24,586 bases of DNA from an uncultured Clostridia bacterium (GTDB lineage Bacteria; Bacillota; Clostridia; TANB77; CAG-508): positions 1 through 24,586 of the forward strand of contig CAKPKU010000014.1 in NCBI GenBank assembly GCA_934167365.1. The letters are read 5' to 3'. A program made the position numbers and the translations under genes. Positions 1-6,916 of this stretch are shown in pieces. How positions within the stretch are numbered: position 1 is the stretch's first letter; every line of letters begins with the position of its first letter. The notes under the pieces are model-generated. The model did no database searches, had not been told where the DNA came from, and was given only the letters and a program-made list of their open reading frames with translations.

Positions 1-97
1 GAATCGTTATTTGCAATATAGGTGCTCAAAGTATTTATTTTAAATAATTTGTGACAAATGATTGACTAACCTACAGTTAAAAAAATGCAAAAAAATG
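1..97. other. left edge without supported gene
   Basis: The first bases are A+T-rich and have stops in all three forward frames within about 45 bases. Frame 1 reads six codons before a TAG, so the tail of an upstream gene could end near base 21, but six codons cannot be identified. I see no convincing terminator or promoter before about base 98. Confidence 0.3.
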
Positions 98-127
98 TTG
101 TTTCTTGATTAAAAAGTATGATATTAT
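98..127 (+). promoter_or_regulatory. putative sigma-A promoter of the first gene
   Basis: TTGTTT at 98-103 and TATTAT at 122-127 are separated by 18 bases and lie about 60 bases upstream of the ATG at 190. The -35 match is weak, and TTGATT at 105-110 is an alternative with poor spacing. Confidence 0.3.
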
Positions 128-189
128 ATTACTGCAAATATAGGAGAGTTTTATATTTAGCAGGAAAACATAAAAAGGAGAGAAAACAA

Positions 190-543
190 ATGGAAGTAAA
201 CGAAGAAAAAAGACAAAAATTCATTGAATTTGCAGGGAAAAGAGTAAATAATGTAATGCATAATATTCAAATATTAGAGCCTATGGCAAGAAGTAATTCA
301 TATGATTTTACAAAACAGGACTTAGAAGAAATGTTTACAGCAATGCAAGATTGTTTAGACTCAACTAAAGAAGAATTTTATAAAAAATTTGAAGAAAAGG
401 CAGCTAAAAGTGCAAGAAAAACATTCACTTTTGGAGCAAGTAAAACTATATCAGAAAATGATGTTATAGAAGGAAATTCAATTAATGAAATGCAAGCAGA
501 ATCAGTAGTAAATGCAGAAAGTACTGAAACTATTGCAGAATAA
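190..543 (+). CDS. uncharacterised 117-residue protein, possibly coiled-coil
   Basis: I do not recognise this protein. The start is taken at ATG 190 because an AAGGAGAG ribosome binding site lies 8-15 bases upstream; an in-frame ATG at 118 has no such site and would add a basic 24-residue stretch that is probably leader. The protein is soluble and rich in Glu, Lys and Ala. Residues 5-80 look helical, with an 'LEPMARSNSYDFT' segment followed by an acidic/basic helix (EMFTAMQDCLDSTKEEFYKK). A Ser/Thr/Glu-rich tail follows from about residue 85. There is no signal peptide or membrane segment. It is monocistronic, with its own likely promoter and a strong terminator just after the stop. It may be a small cytoplasmic helical protein, but no function can be assigned. 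Confidence 0.75.
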   Translation: MEVNEEKRQKFIEFAGKRVNNVMHNIQILEPMARSNSYDFTKQDLEEMFTAMQDCLDSTKEEFYKKFEEKAAKSARKTFTFGASKTISENDVIEGNSINEMQAESVVNAESTETIAE

Positions 544-556
544 TATAAATACACTG

Positions 557-595
557 ATAAGAATTTTAGGAAATATCCCAAAATTCTTATTTTTA
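557..595 (+). terminator. rho-independent terminator
   Basis: ATAAGAATTTT at 557-567 pairs with AAAATTCTTAT at 580-590, extended by GG/CC near the loop, and is followed by a T-rich tract. It separates the first gene from ispG. Confidence 0.8.
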
Positions 596-605
596 TATAA
601 TAGTC

Positions 606-634
606 TTGAAAAAAGTGTCGATATATGTTACAAA
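606..634 (+). promoter_or_regulatory. putative promoter of ispG
   Basis: TTGAAA at 606-611 is followed after 17 bases by TACAAA at 629-634. It sits directly after a terminator and ahead of ispG, so a promoter is expected here, but the -10 match is only moderate. Confidence 0.3.
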
Positions 635-660
635 TAAAAAAAGCATTTTTGGAGGATAAT

Positions 661-1719
661 ATGAATAATAGAGAAAAAACTAGAAAAATATTTGTTAATG
701 GAGTTCAAATTGGAGGAGAAAATAAAGTTATAATTCAATCAATGACAAATACAAAAACTAAAGATGTAAAATCAACAGTAAATCAAATATTAGAATTAGA
801 GCAAGCAGGATGTGAAATTGTGCGTGTTGCATGTTTAGATTTAGAAGATGCAACCTCTATAAAAGAAATAAAACGTCAAATTCATATTCCTATTGTTGCA
901 GATATACATTTTGACTATAAAATAGCATTAGAAGCAATAAAAAGTGGAGTAGATAAAATTCGTATAAATCCAGGAAATATCGGAGATGAGGAAAAAGTAA
1001 AAAAGGTAGTTGAAGCTTGTAAAGAGCGAAAAATACCAATTAGAATAGGAGTTAATGGTGGTTCACTAGAAAAGGATTTATTAGATGAAAATGGAAAAGT
1101 AACAGCAAAAGCAATGGTTGAAAGTGCAAGAAGACATGTTGAAATATTAGAAAGATTAGATTTTCATGATATTTGTATATCACTTAAAGCATCTGATTTA
1201 GACTTATGCCTAGAAGCATATGAAGAAGCTAGTAAAGCATTTGATTATCCACTTCATTTAGGTATTACTGAGGCAGGAACAGCTTTTAGTGGAACAATAA
1301 AATCAAGTATTGGATTGGGATATTTATTAAGAAAAGGAATAGGAAATACTTTAAGAGTTTCTCTATCAGATGACCCTGTTCAGGAAATAAAAGTAGCTAA
1401 AGAAATTTTAAAAGATTGTAATTTATATAAGAATTCAGCCAAATTAGTATCTTGTCCAACTTGTGGAAGAACACAAATAGACCTTATACCAATGGCAAAA
1501 GAAGTTGAAGAATTTTTACAAAATATAAATGCTGATATCACAGTTGCTGTAATGGGATGTGCTGTAAATGGACCAGGTGAAGCAAGAAATGCAGATATTG
1601 GTATAGCAGGAGGAGTAAAAGAAGGTCTTTTATTTAAAAAAGGTGAAATTATAAAAAAGGTAAAACAAGAAGATATAGTAAATGTATTAAAAGAAGAAAT
1701 TATTAAAATGATAAAATAA
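661..1719 (+). CDS. ispG: 4-hydroxy-3-methylbut-2-enyl diphosphate synthase (IspG/GcpE)
   Basis: IspG catalyses the penultimate step of the MEP isoprenoid pathway, reductively converting methylerythritol cyclodiphosphate to HMBPP with a [4Fe-4S] cluster in the cytoplasm. The start is ATG 661, five bases after GGAGG; an in-frame ATG at 625 lacks a ribosome binding site. The 352-residue length fits the short two-domain bacterial form. The N-terminal TIM-barrel region covers about residues 1-250. The C-terminal cluster domain shows SCPTCGR (Cys265, Cys268) and MGCAVNGPGE (Cys300, Glu307), the three expected cluster cysteines and the catalytic Glu. ispH follows after 17 bases, so the last two pathway enzymes are probably co-transcribed. 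In many Clostridia ispG lies between rseP and polC; here it is upstream of pyrH. Confidence 0.97.
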   Translation: MNNREKTRKIFVNGVQIGGENKVIIQSMTNTKTKDVKSTVNQILELEQAGCEIVRVACLDLEDATSIKEIKRQIHIPIVADIHFDYKIALEAIKSGVDKIRINPGNIGDEEKVKKVVEACKERKIPIRIGVNGGSLEKDLLDENGKVTAKAMVESARRHVEILERLDFHDICISLKASDLDLCLEAYEEASKAFDYPLHLGITEAGTAFSGTIKSSIGLGYLLRKGIGNTLRVSLSDDPVQEIKVAKEILKDCNLYKNSAKLVSCPTCGRTQIDLIPMAKEVEEFLQNINADITVAVMGCAVNGPGEARNADIGIAGGVKEGLLFKKGEIIKKVKQEDIVNVLKEEIIKMIK

Positions 1720-1736
1720 TTGAAAGGTTGCAGTAT

Positions 1737-2594
1737 ATGGAAATTATTATTGGAAAAACAGCTGGTTTTTGCTATGGAGTAAAAAATGCAGTTGAAAAAT
1801 CTACAGAAGAGCTAAAAAAAGAAAAGGAGCTTTGTTGCTTAGGTGAAATTGTTCACAATAAACAAGTAGTTCAAGAGCTAGAGCAACAAGGAATGGAGTT
1901 CATAGAAAATTTACAAGAAAATACTACAAAAAAGAAAACAGTAATAAGGGCACATGGAGTTAGCAAAAAAATATACGATGATGCAAAAAAAGAGGGAATA
2001 GATTTAATAGATTTAACATGTCCGATGGTATTAAAGATTCATAAAATTGTAGAGCAAGATGAATTAGATGGCTATTTTATTTTTGTTATAGGCTCTAAAA
2101 ATCATCCTGAAACAGTTGGAACAATTGGTTTTTGTAATAACCAATACTTTATAATTGAAAATGAGTTAGATATAGATAATGCGATTGAAACACTAAAAAA
2201 ATCAGGAAGAGCTAAAGTAGCAGTTGTAGTACAAACAACTTTTAGTCTTGAAAAATTTAATGAGCTTTTAGAGAAAATAAAGTTAAAATTAGGATCTTTT
2301 GAATTAAAAGTAACAAATACTATATGTAATGCTACAAGAACAAGACAGGAAGAAACACAAGAGCTATCAAAAAATGTCGATTTTATGATAATTATTGGTG
2401 GAAGAAACAGTTCAAATACAAAAAAATTATTTGAAATAGCAAATAAGAATTGTGCAAATACAATATGTATAGAAACATATAATGAATTAAAACTTGATGA
2501 GATAAAAAAGTTCGAAAAAGTAGGCATAATGGCAGGAGCTTCAACTCCTCAACAAAGTATACAAAATGTTGTAGATTTTCTAAAAAATACATAA
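1737..2594 (+). CDS. ispH: 4-hydroxy-3-methylbut-2-enyl diphosphate reductase (IspH/LytB)
   Basis: IspH is the last MEP-pathway enzyme, reducing HMBPP to isopentenyl and dimethylallyl diphosphate with a [4Fe-4S] cluster. The start is ATG 1737, nine bases after GAAAGG; an in-frame TTG at 1728 overlaps that site. The 285-residue protein has the three cluster cysteines: Cys12 in GFCYGV, Cys95 in DLTCPMV and Cys197 in ICNATRTRQEE. It also has the substrate-binding RAHGV motif near residue 75 and the TTFS motif. Some Clostridia carry IspH fused to ribosomal S1 domains; no such extension is present here. It follows ispG after 17 bases and is probably translated from the same mRNA. Confidence 0.97.
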   Translation: MEIIIGKTAGFCYGVKNAVEKSTEELKKEKELCCLGEIVHNKQVVQELEQQGMEFIENLQENTTKKKTVIRAHGVSKKIYDDAKKEGIDLIDLTCPMVLKIHKIVEQDELDGYFIFVIGSKNHPETVGTIGFCNNQYFIIENELDIDNAIETLKKSGRAKVAVVVQTTFSLEKFNELLEKIKLKLGSFELKVTNTICNATRTRQEETQELSKNVDFMIIIGGRNSSNTKKLFEIANKNCANTICIETYNELKLDEIKKFEKVGIMAGASTPQQSIQNVVDFLKNT

Positions 2595-2613
2595 AGAATT
2601 TTTGCTAATAATA

Positions 2614-2642
2614 TTGACTATAATAAACATTAATTATAAAAT
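2614..2642 (+). promoter_or_regulatory. putative sigma-A promoter of LPXTG gene
   Basis: TTGACT at 2614-2619 and TAAAAT at 2637-2642 are 17 bases apart, about 33 bases upstream of the ATG at 2675. This suggests that the small surface-protein gene is expressed separately from ispG-ispH. Confidence 0.5.
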
Positions 2643-2674
2643 ATTTGTAAAACAGAAGAAAAGGAGATAAACAT

Positions 2675-2989
2675 ATGAAGAAAAATGTAATAAAAAGAAG
2701 TTTTATGTTATTAATAATTTCTGCAATGCTAATTTTGGGAGTATCAACTATTAGCTATGCCGATTCAGCAGTAATTGATTTAAATGACTTAGATACTATT
2801 CAACAAGTAACACCAACACCTACTCCTAGTGCAACTAAAGCAACTAGTACACCAACACCAACTCCAACACCAAATAAAAGTAAAACTTTACCACAAACAG
2901 GTTCAAATGTTGAGGTTATATTTGTTGTAGGTTTAGGAGCTTTACTTGGAGTAACAGTATATATGTATAAGAAAGCAGTTAAATATTAA
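2675..2989 (+). CDS. miniature LPXTG-type cell-wall-anchored protein
   Basis: This is a 104-residue precursor of a surface protein. Residues 1-30 form a signal peptide: a basic start (MKKNVIKR), a hydrophobic core and a probable cleavage site after ISYA. The exposed part is only about 45 residues and contains Thr-Pro repeats (TPTPTP twice) resembling a cell-wall-spanning linker. LPQTG near residue 75 is followed by a hydrophobic helix and the basic tail YKKAVKY, the classic sortase-A sorting signal. The start is ATG 2675, eight bases after AAGGAG. There is no recognisable binding or enzymatic domain between signal and anchor. It has its own promoter and terminator, placing it as a separate unit between ispH and pyrH. 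Function is unknown; it may be a wall-linker peptide or a decayed adhesin. Confidence 0.85.
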   Translation: MKKNVIKRSFMLLIISAMLILGVSTISYADSAVIDLNDLDTIQQVTPTPTPSATKATSTPTPTPTPNKSKTLPQTGSNVEVIFVVGLGALLGVTVYMYKKAVKY

Positions 2990-3010
2990 ACGAAAAATAT
3001 TCTATAATAG

Positions 3011-3045
3011 ATGTTGGAGTGTGAAAACTCCAGCATTATTTTTTT
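3011..3045 (+). terminator. rho-independent terminator
   Basis: ATGTTGGAGT at 3011-3020 pairs with ACTCCAGCAT at 3027-3036 over 10 base pairs including one G-U, with a 6-base loop and a following T-run. It ends the LPXTG transcript. Confidence 0.9.
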
Positions 3046-3071
3046 CAAATATTTATATTTTTTATATAAAT

Positions 3072-3101
3072 TTGAAAAAAAGGGTGCAATTTTTGTAATA
3101 T
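3072..3101 (+). promoter_or_regulatory. putative promoter of the pyrH operon
   Basis: TTGAAA at 3072-3077 and TAATAT at 3096-3101 are separated by 18 bases, directly after a terminator and 45 bases before pyrH. A second possible -10, GATAAAAT, lies at about 3106-3113 but has no good -35. Confidence 0.35.
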
Positions 3102-3145
3102 CTGTGATAAAATGGCAAAGATAAAAAAAAGAAGGAGTGTTTCTT

Positions 3146-3859
3146 ATGTCAGAATTAAAGTATAAAAGAGTATTATTAAAATTAAGTGGAGAAGCTTTAG
3201 CAGGAGAAAACAAAACAGGAATATCAGCTGAAGTAGTAGAAAAAATAACAAATCAAATAAAAGAAATGGTTAACTTAGGTGTAAAGGTTGCCGTTGTTGT
3301 TGGAGGAGGAAATTTTTGGAGAGGTAAATATGGATATAACATGGAAAAAACAACTTCAGATTACATGGGAATGTTAGCAACAACAATAAATGCTCTAGCA
3401 TTACAAGATTCACTAGAATCAAAAGGTGTATATTCAAGAGTTCAAACAGCTATTGAAATGAGACAAATAGCAGAACCATACATAAAAAGAAAAGCTGCTA
3501 AACATTTAGAAAAAGGAAGAGTAGTAATATTTGCATGTGGAACTGGAAACACACATTTCACAACAGATACAGGTGCAGCATTAAGAGCAGCAGAAATAAA
3601 TGCAGAGGTAATATTAGTTGCTAAAACAATTGACGGAGTATATTCAGCAGATCCAAAACTAGATCCAAATGCTGTTAAATATGATGAAATAACATATATG
3701 GATGTATTAAATAAAGATCTAAAAGTAATGGATGCAACAGCAATTTCTTTATGTAGAGAAAATAATATACCATTAATAGTTTTTGCAATGAACGAGCCAG
3801 AAAATATGATAAAAGCTGTATATGGCGAAAAAGTTGGAACTTTAGTAAAAGCTGACTAA
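3146..3859 (+). CDS. pyrH: UMP kinase
   Basis: PyrH phosphorylates UMP to UDP with ATP, the committed step toward UTP and CTP, and acts as a cytoplasmic hexamer of the amino acid kinase fold. The start is ATG 3146, eight bases after AAGGAG; an in-frame GTG at 3137 overlaps that site. The 237-residue length is typical. Visible motifs are KLSGEAL near the N-terminus, VVGGGNFWRG, DYMGMLATTINALALQ, GTGNTHFTTDTGAALRA and KTIDGVYSADP, which together form the nucleotide- and UMP-binding sites. It begins a tight run with frr 32 bases downstream. In most bacteria rpsB-tsf lies upstream; here an LPXTG gene and terminator occupy that position. Confidence 0.97.
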   Translation: MSELKYKRVLLKLSGEALAGENKTGISAEVVEKITNQIKEMVNLGVKVAVVVGGGNFWRGKYGYNMEKTTSDYMGMLATTINALALQDSLESKGVYSRVQTAIEMRQIAEPYIKRKAAKHLEKGRVVIFACGTGNTHFTTDTGAALRAAEINAEVILVAKTIDGVYSADPKLDPNAVKYDEITYMDVLNKDLKVMDATAISLCRENNIPLIVFAMNEPENMIKAVYGEKVGTLVKAD

Positions 3860-3891
3860 GATACAAATAATAAAAAAGTGAGGATTTAATT

Positions 3892-4440
3892 ATGAATTAT
3901 GATGAAATTATAAATAAAATGGAAAAGGCAGTTGATTCTTTTCAAAATAGATTATCAGAGGTAAGAGCAGGACGTGCAAATCCAGCAATATTAAATAAAA
4001 TAAAAATAGATTATTATGGTGTGCCAACATCAATATCACAACTTGCAGGTATATCAGTACCAGAAGCAAGATTAATAGTTATACAACCATGGGATTTAAG
4101 TGTATTAAAAGAAATAGAAAAAGAAATATTAAAATCAGATATAGGAATTAACCCAAATAATGATGGAAAAGTAATCAGATTAAATTTCCCAGAATTAAAT
4201 GAGGAAAGAAGAAAAGAAATAGTAAAAAGCATTAAGAAAACAGCTGAAGAAGCAAAAGTAGCAGTTAGAAATATAAGAAGAGATGGAATTGAAGAATTTA
4301 AAAAGAAGCAAAAAGATTCTGAAATTACAGAAGATGAATTAAAAATGGCAGAAGATGAAATTCAAAAAATAACAGATAAAAATATAGCTGAAATAGACAA
4401 ATTATTAGAAAATAAAGAAAAAGAAGTTATGAGTGTATAA
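3892..4440 (+). CDS. frr: ribosome-recycling factor
   Basis: RRF splits post-termination ribosomes together with EF-G. The 182-residue protein is close to the usual 185 and shows the family features: VRAGRANPAIL near residues 24-34, the hinge and domain II with YYGVPTSISQLA, and a basic C-terminal helix region (VRNIRRDG). Its start is ATG 3892 after GTGAGGA. It follows pyrH and precedes ispA at 27 bases, consistent with one operon. Conservation of pyrH-frr adjacency across bacteria supports the call. Confidence 0.97.
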   Translation: MNYDEIINKMEKAVDSFQNRLSEVRAGRANPAILNKIKIDYYGVPTSISQLAGISVPEARLIVIQPWDLSVLKEIEKEILKSDIGINPNNDGKVIRLNFPELNEERRKEIVKSIKKTAEEAKVAVRNIRRDGIEEFKKKQKDSEITEDELKMAEDEIQKITDKNIAEIDKLLENKEKEVMSV

Positions 4441-4467
4441 CAAAATAAAATATCATGGAGGAATCAT

Positions 4468-5349
4468 ATGAACTTTAAGGAAGAGCTAAATAAATATATT
4501 GATATAGTTAATAATCAACTAGAAAAATATGTAAAATCAAATGAATGTCCAGAGCAAGTATTAAATGAATCAAAAGAATATAGCTTATTGGCAGGAGGAA
4601 AAAGACTAAGGCCAATTTTAATAATGGCAACATATGCTCTTTTTAAAAATAATATAGAAGAGTGTTATAAATTTGCAGTAGCTATGGAAATGGTGCATAC
4701 TTTTTCTTTAATTCATGATGATTTACCAGGAATTGATAATGATGATTATAGAAGAGGCAAACTTACAAATCATAAAAAATATAATGAAGCAACAGCAATA
4801 CTTGCTGGTGATAGTTTATTAAATCAAGCATATAATATATTAGTATCAGATATTTTAGAAACAGAAGAAAGCTCAAAAAAAGTTGAAGCTTTATATGAAT
4901 TATCTTATGGAATAGATAGAATGATTGCAGGAGAATATGTAGATACTGAATATGAAGGAAAACAAATTTCAAGTGAATATTTGGAATATATGCATGAAAA
5001 CAAAACAGGAGCTTTAATAAAAGCTTCTGTTAGAATTGGTGCAATATTAGCAGGAGCAGATGCAAAAGAGCTTGAAGAGCTTACAAAATATGCTGAAAAA
5101 ATAGGTTTAGCATTTCAAATAAAAGATGATATATTGTCAGAAATAGGAAATGCTGAAATATTGGGAAAACCTGTTGGTAATGATAGAGAAAAAGGAAAAT
5201 GTACATATGTAACTAAATATGGACTTGAAAAAGCACAAAAAATGTTAGATGACATAATAGAAGAAGCAATTGAAATTGTAAATAAATACAATAAAAATGG
5301 TGAATTTTTAGTTGAATTAGCAATATATATTAAAAATAGAAATAAATAA
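4468..5349 (+). CDS. ispA: polyprenyl synthetase, probable farnesyl diphosphate synthase
   Basis: This trans-prenyltransferase condenses DMAPP/GPP with IPP, most likely to farnesyl diphosphate, the primer used by UppS encoded next. The 293-residue length matches the IspA group. GGKRLRP near residue 46 binds IPP. The first Asp-rich motif reads DDLPGIDNDDYRRG (the DDxxxxD type with extra residues). The second region reads KDDILSEIG followed by LGKPVGND and KCTYVTKYG. The second motif is therefore DDxxS instead of the usual DDxxD. Start ATG 4468 follows GGAGG by six bases. Placement between frr and uppS is unusual for the operon but metabolically logical. Chain length (C15 versus C10 or C20) cannot be fixed from sequence alone. 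Confidence 0.9.
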   Translation: MNFKEELNKYIDIVNNQLEKYVKSNECPEQVLNESKEYSLLAGGKRLRPILIMATYALFKNNIEECYKFAVAMEMVHTFSLIHDDLPGIDNDDYRRGKLTNHKKYNEATAILAGDSLLNQAYNILVSDILETEESSKKVEALYELSYGIDRMIAGEYVDTEYEGKQISSEYLEYMHENKTGALIKASVRIGAILAGADAKELEELTKYAEKIGLAFQIKDDILSEIGNAEILGKPVGNDREKGKCTYVTKYGLEKAQKMLDDIIEEAIEIVNKYNKNGEFLVELAIYIKNRNK

Positions 5350-5362
5350 AAAGGAGTTAATT

Positions 5363-6079
5363 ATGGAGAAAGTGGAGAATATCAATATACCCAAGCATAT
5401 CGCTATAATTATGGATGGAAATAGAAGATGGGCTCGTGAAAGAAATTTAAAGGTATCAGATGGACATAAAAAAGGAGCTGAAACATTAGAAAACATTGCA
5501 AATTATTGCAATAATATAGGTATAAAATATTTGACAGTATATGCTTTTTCAACTGAAAATTGGAAAAGAAGTGAAGAAGAAGTTGGAGCTCTAATGAGTT
5601 TATTAAGATTTTATCTTGATAAATTTTCAAAAAGAGCAGATACTCAAAATATAAAAATTAGAGTATTAGGCGATATTAGTGTACTTGAAAATGGATTAAA
5701 AGCTTCAATAAACAAAGCAATAGAAAGAACACAAAATAATACAGGTTTGACTTTAAATATTGCTTTAAATTATGGAGGAAGAGCAGAGCTAGTAAATGCA
5801 ATGAAAAATATTGCAAAACTAGTTGAACTAGGAAAAATAAAATCTGAAAATATAGATGAATCTACTATTGAGGAGCAATTATATACAGCAGGAAACCCAG
5901 ATCCAGATTTATTAATAAGAACAAGTGGAGAAATAAGAACAAGTAATTTTTTACCATGGCAAATTGTATATTCTGAATTTTGGTTTTTAGAAAAATATTG
6001 GCCAGATTTTAATGAAAATGACATAGATGAAGCTATAAAGATTTATCAAAAGAGAAATAGAAAATTTGGAGGAAAATAA
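5363..6079 (+). CDS. uppS: undecaprenyl diphosphate synthase (cis-prenyltransferase)
   Basis: UppS extends farnesyl diphosphate with eight cis-IPP additions to C55 undecaprenyl diphosphate, the lipid carrier for peptidoglycan and wall polymers. The 238-residue protein carries HIAIIMDGNRRWA (catalytic Asp of MDGN) near residue 18. It also has YAFSTENWKR, LNIALNYGGRAE, and the IPP-binding end DLLIRTSGEIRTSNFLPWQ followed by FWFLEKYWPDF. The start is ATG 5363 after AAGGAG, 13 bases after the ispA stop. cdsA begins 3 bases after its stop, with a GGAGG inside the last uppS codons, so translation is probably coupled. Confidence 0.97.
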   Translation: MEKVENINIPKHIAIIMDGNRRWARERNLKVSDGHKKGAETLENIANYCNNIGIKYLTVYAFSTENWKRSEEEVGALMSLLRFYLDKFSKRADTQNIKIRVLGDISVLENGLKASINKAIERTQNNTGLTLNIALNYGGRAELVNAMKNIAKLVELGKIKSENIDESTIEEQLYTAGNPDPDLLIRTSGEIRTSNFLPWQIVYSEFWFLEKYWPDFNENDIDEAIKIYQKRNRKFGGK

Positions 6080-6082
6080 ATA

Positions 6083-6898
6083 ATGAATTTTAAGCGTATT
6101 GTTTCTGGTATAGTTGGTTTACCAATAGTAATTGCAGTATTCATATTAGGAAACTTAAGCATACATATTATGGATGTTGCAATGGCAATTTTGGCAATAA
6201 TTGCCACATATGAGTACACGCATTGTTTTAAAGTTAGTGGTAAGGCAAATCCAATTTCATGGATATGTTATGTAGCATGTTTACTTATTTCAGTAATCCA
6301 TTTTATTCCAAGTGAATATTTAATATACATAACATCGATTTTTGTACCATTAGTAATATTATCTTTATTCTTATATGTTATAATTACTAATTTAAAAGTA
6401 ACAATTTTAGATATAGCAGTTACTATATTAGGAATAGCATATATTGTTTTATTTTTTGCGTTTATTCCATTAATTTTTGGATGTGAAAACGGAAATATAT
6501 ATATTTGGTATACTCTTTTAGCAGCATGGGGAACTGATATTTTTGCTTATGCAGTTGGAAGAAGAATTGGAAAGCATAAGTTTAGTAAAATTAGTCCAAA
6601 TAAATCCATAGAAGGATGCATTGCTGGAACAGTAGGTGCAATAATTTTAACATTAATATATACTGCAATATTAAATATTAAATTTAATTTTAATATTAAT
6701 TATTTAGTAATATCAGCAATGGCACTGATATTAAGCATGATTGGTCAAGTAGGAGATTTTGCAGCATCAAGTATTAAACGATATAATGGAGTTAAAGATT
6801 TTAGTAATTTAATTCCAGGTCATGGCGGAATTTTAGATCGTTTTGATAGTTTAATATTTATAGCTCCATTTGCATATTTTTTATTAATGTTAATATAA
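6083..6898 (+). CDS. cdsA: phosphatidate cytidylyltransferase (CDP-diglyceride synthase)
   Basis: CdsA makes CDP-diacylglycerol from CTP and phosphatidic acid, the branch-point precursor of membrane phospholipids. The 271-residue protein is almost entirely hydrophobic helices, as expected for this integral membrane family. The C-terminal signature SSIKRYNGVKDFSNLIPGHG, continuing GILDRFDS, is the catalytic CTP-transferase motif (about residues 228-256). The start is ATG 6083, three bases from the uppS stop. In typical Clostridia dxr follows; here rseP comes directly after 18 bases. Confidence 0.96.
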   Translation: MNFKRIVSGIVGLPIVIAVFILGNLSIHIMDVAMAILAIIATYEYTHCFKVSGKANPISWICYVACLLISVIHFIPSEYLIYITSIFVPLVILSLFLYVIITNLKVTILDIAVTILGIAYIVLFFAFIPLIFGCENGNIYIWYTLLAAWGTDIFAYAVGRRIGKHKFSKISPNKSIEGCIAGTVGAIILTLIYTAILNIKFNFNINYLVISAMALILSMIGQVGDFAASSIKRYNGVKDFSNLIPGHGGILDRFDSLIFIAPFAYFLLMLI

Positions 6899-6916
6899 AA
6901 TAGGAGGAATAGATTT

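Noticed and set aside
2102..2527. Minus-strand 141-residue frame over ispH
   Set aside because: It is antisense to a well-conserved gene with all cluster cysteines, and its composition is that of a shadow frame.
2800..2890. ACACCAACACC-type repeats as a CRISPR or minisatellite
   Set aside because: They simply encode the Thr-Pro linker of the LPXTG protein.
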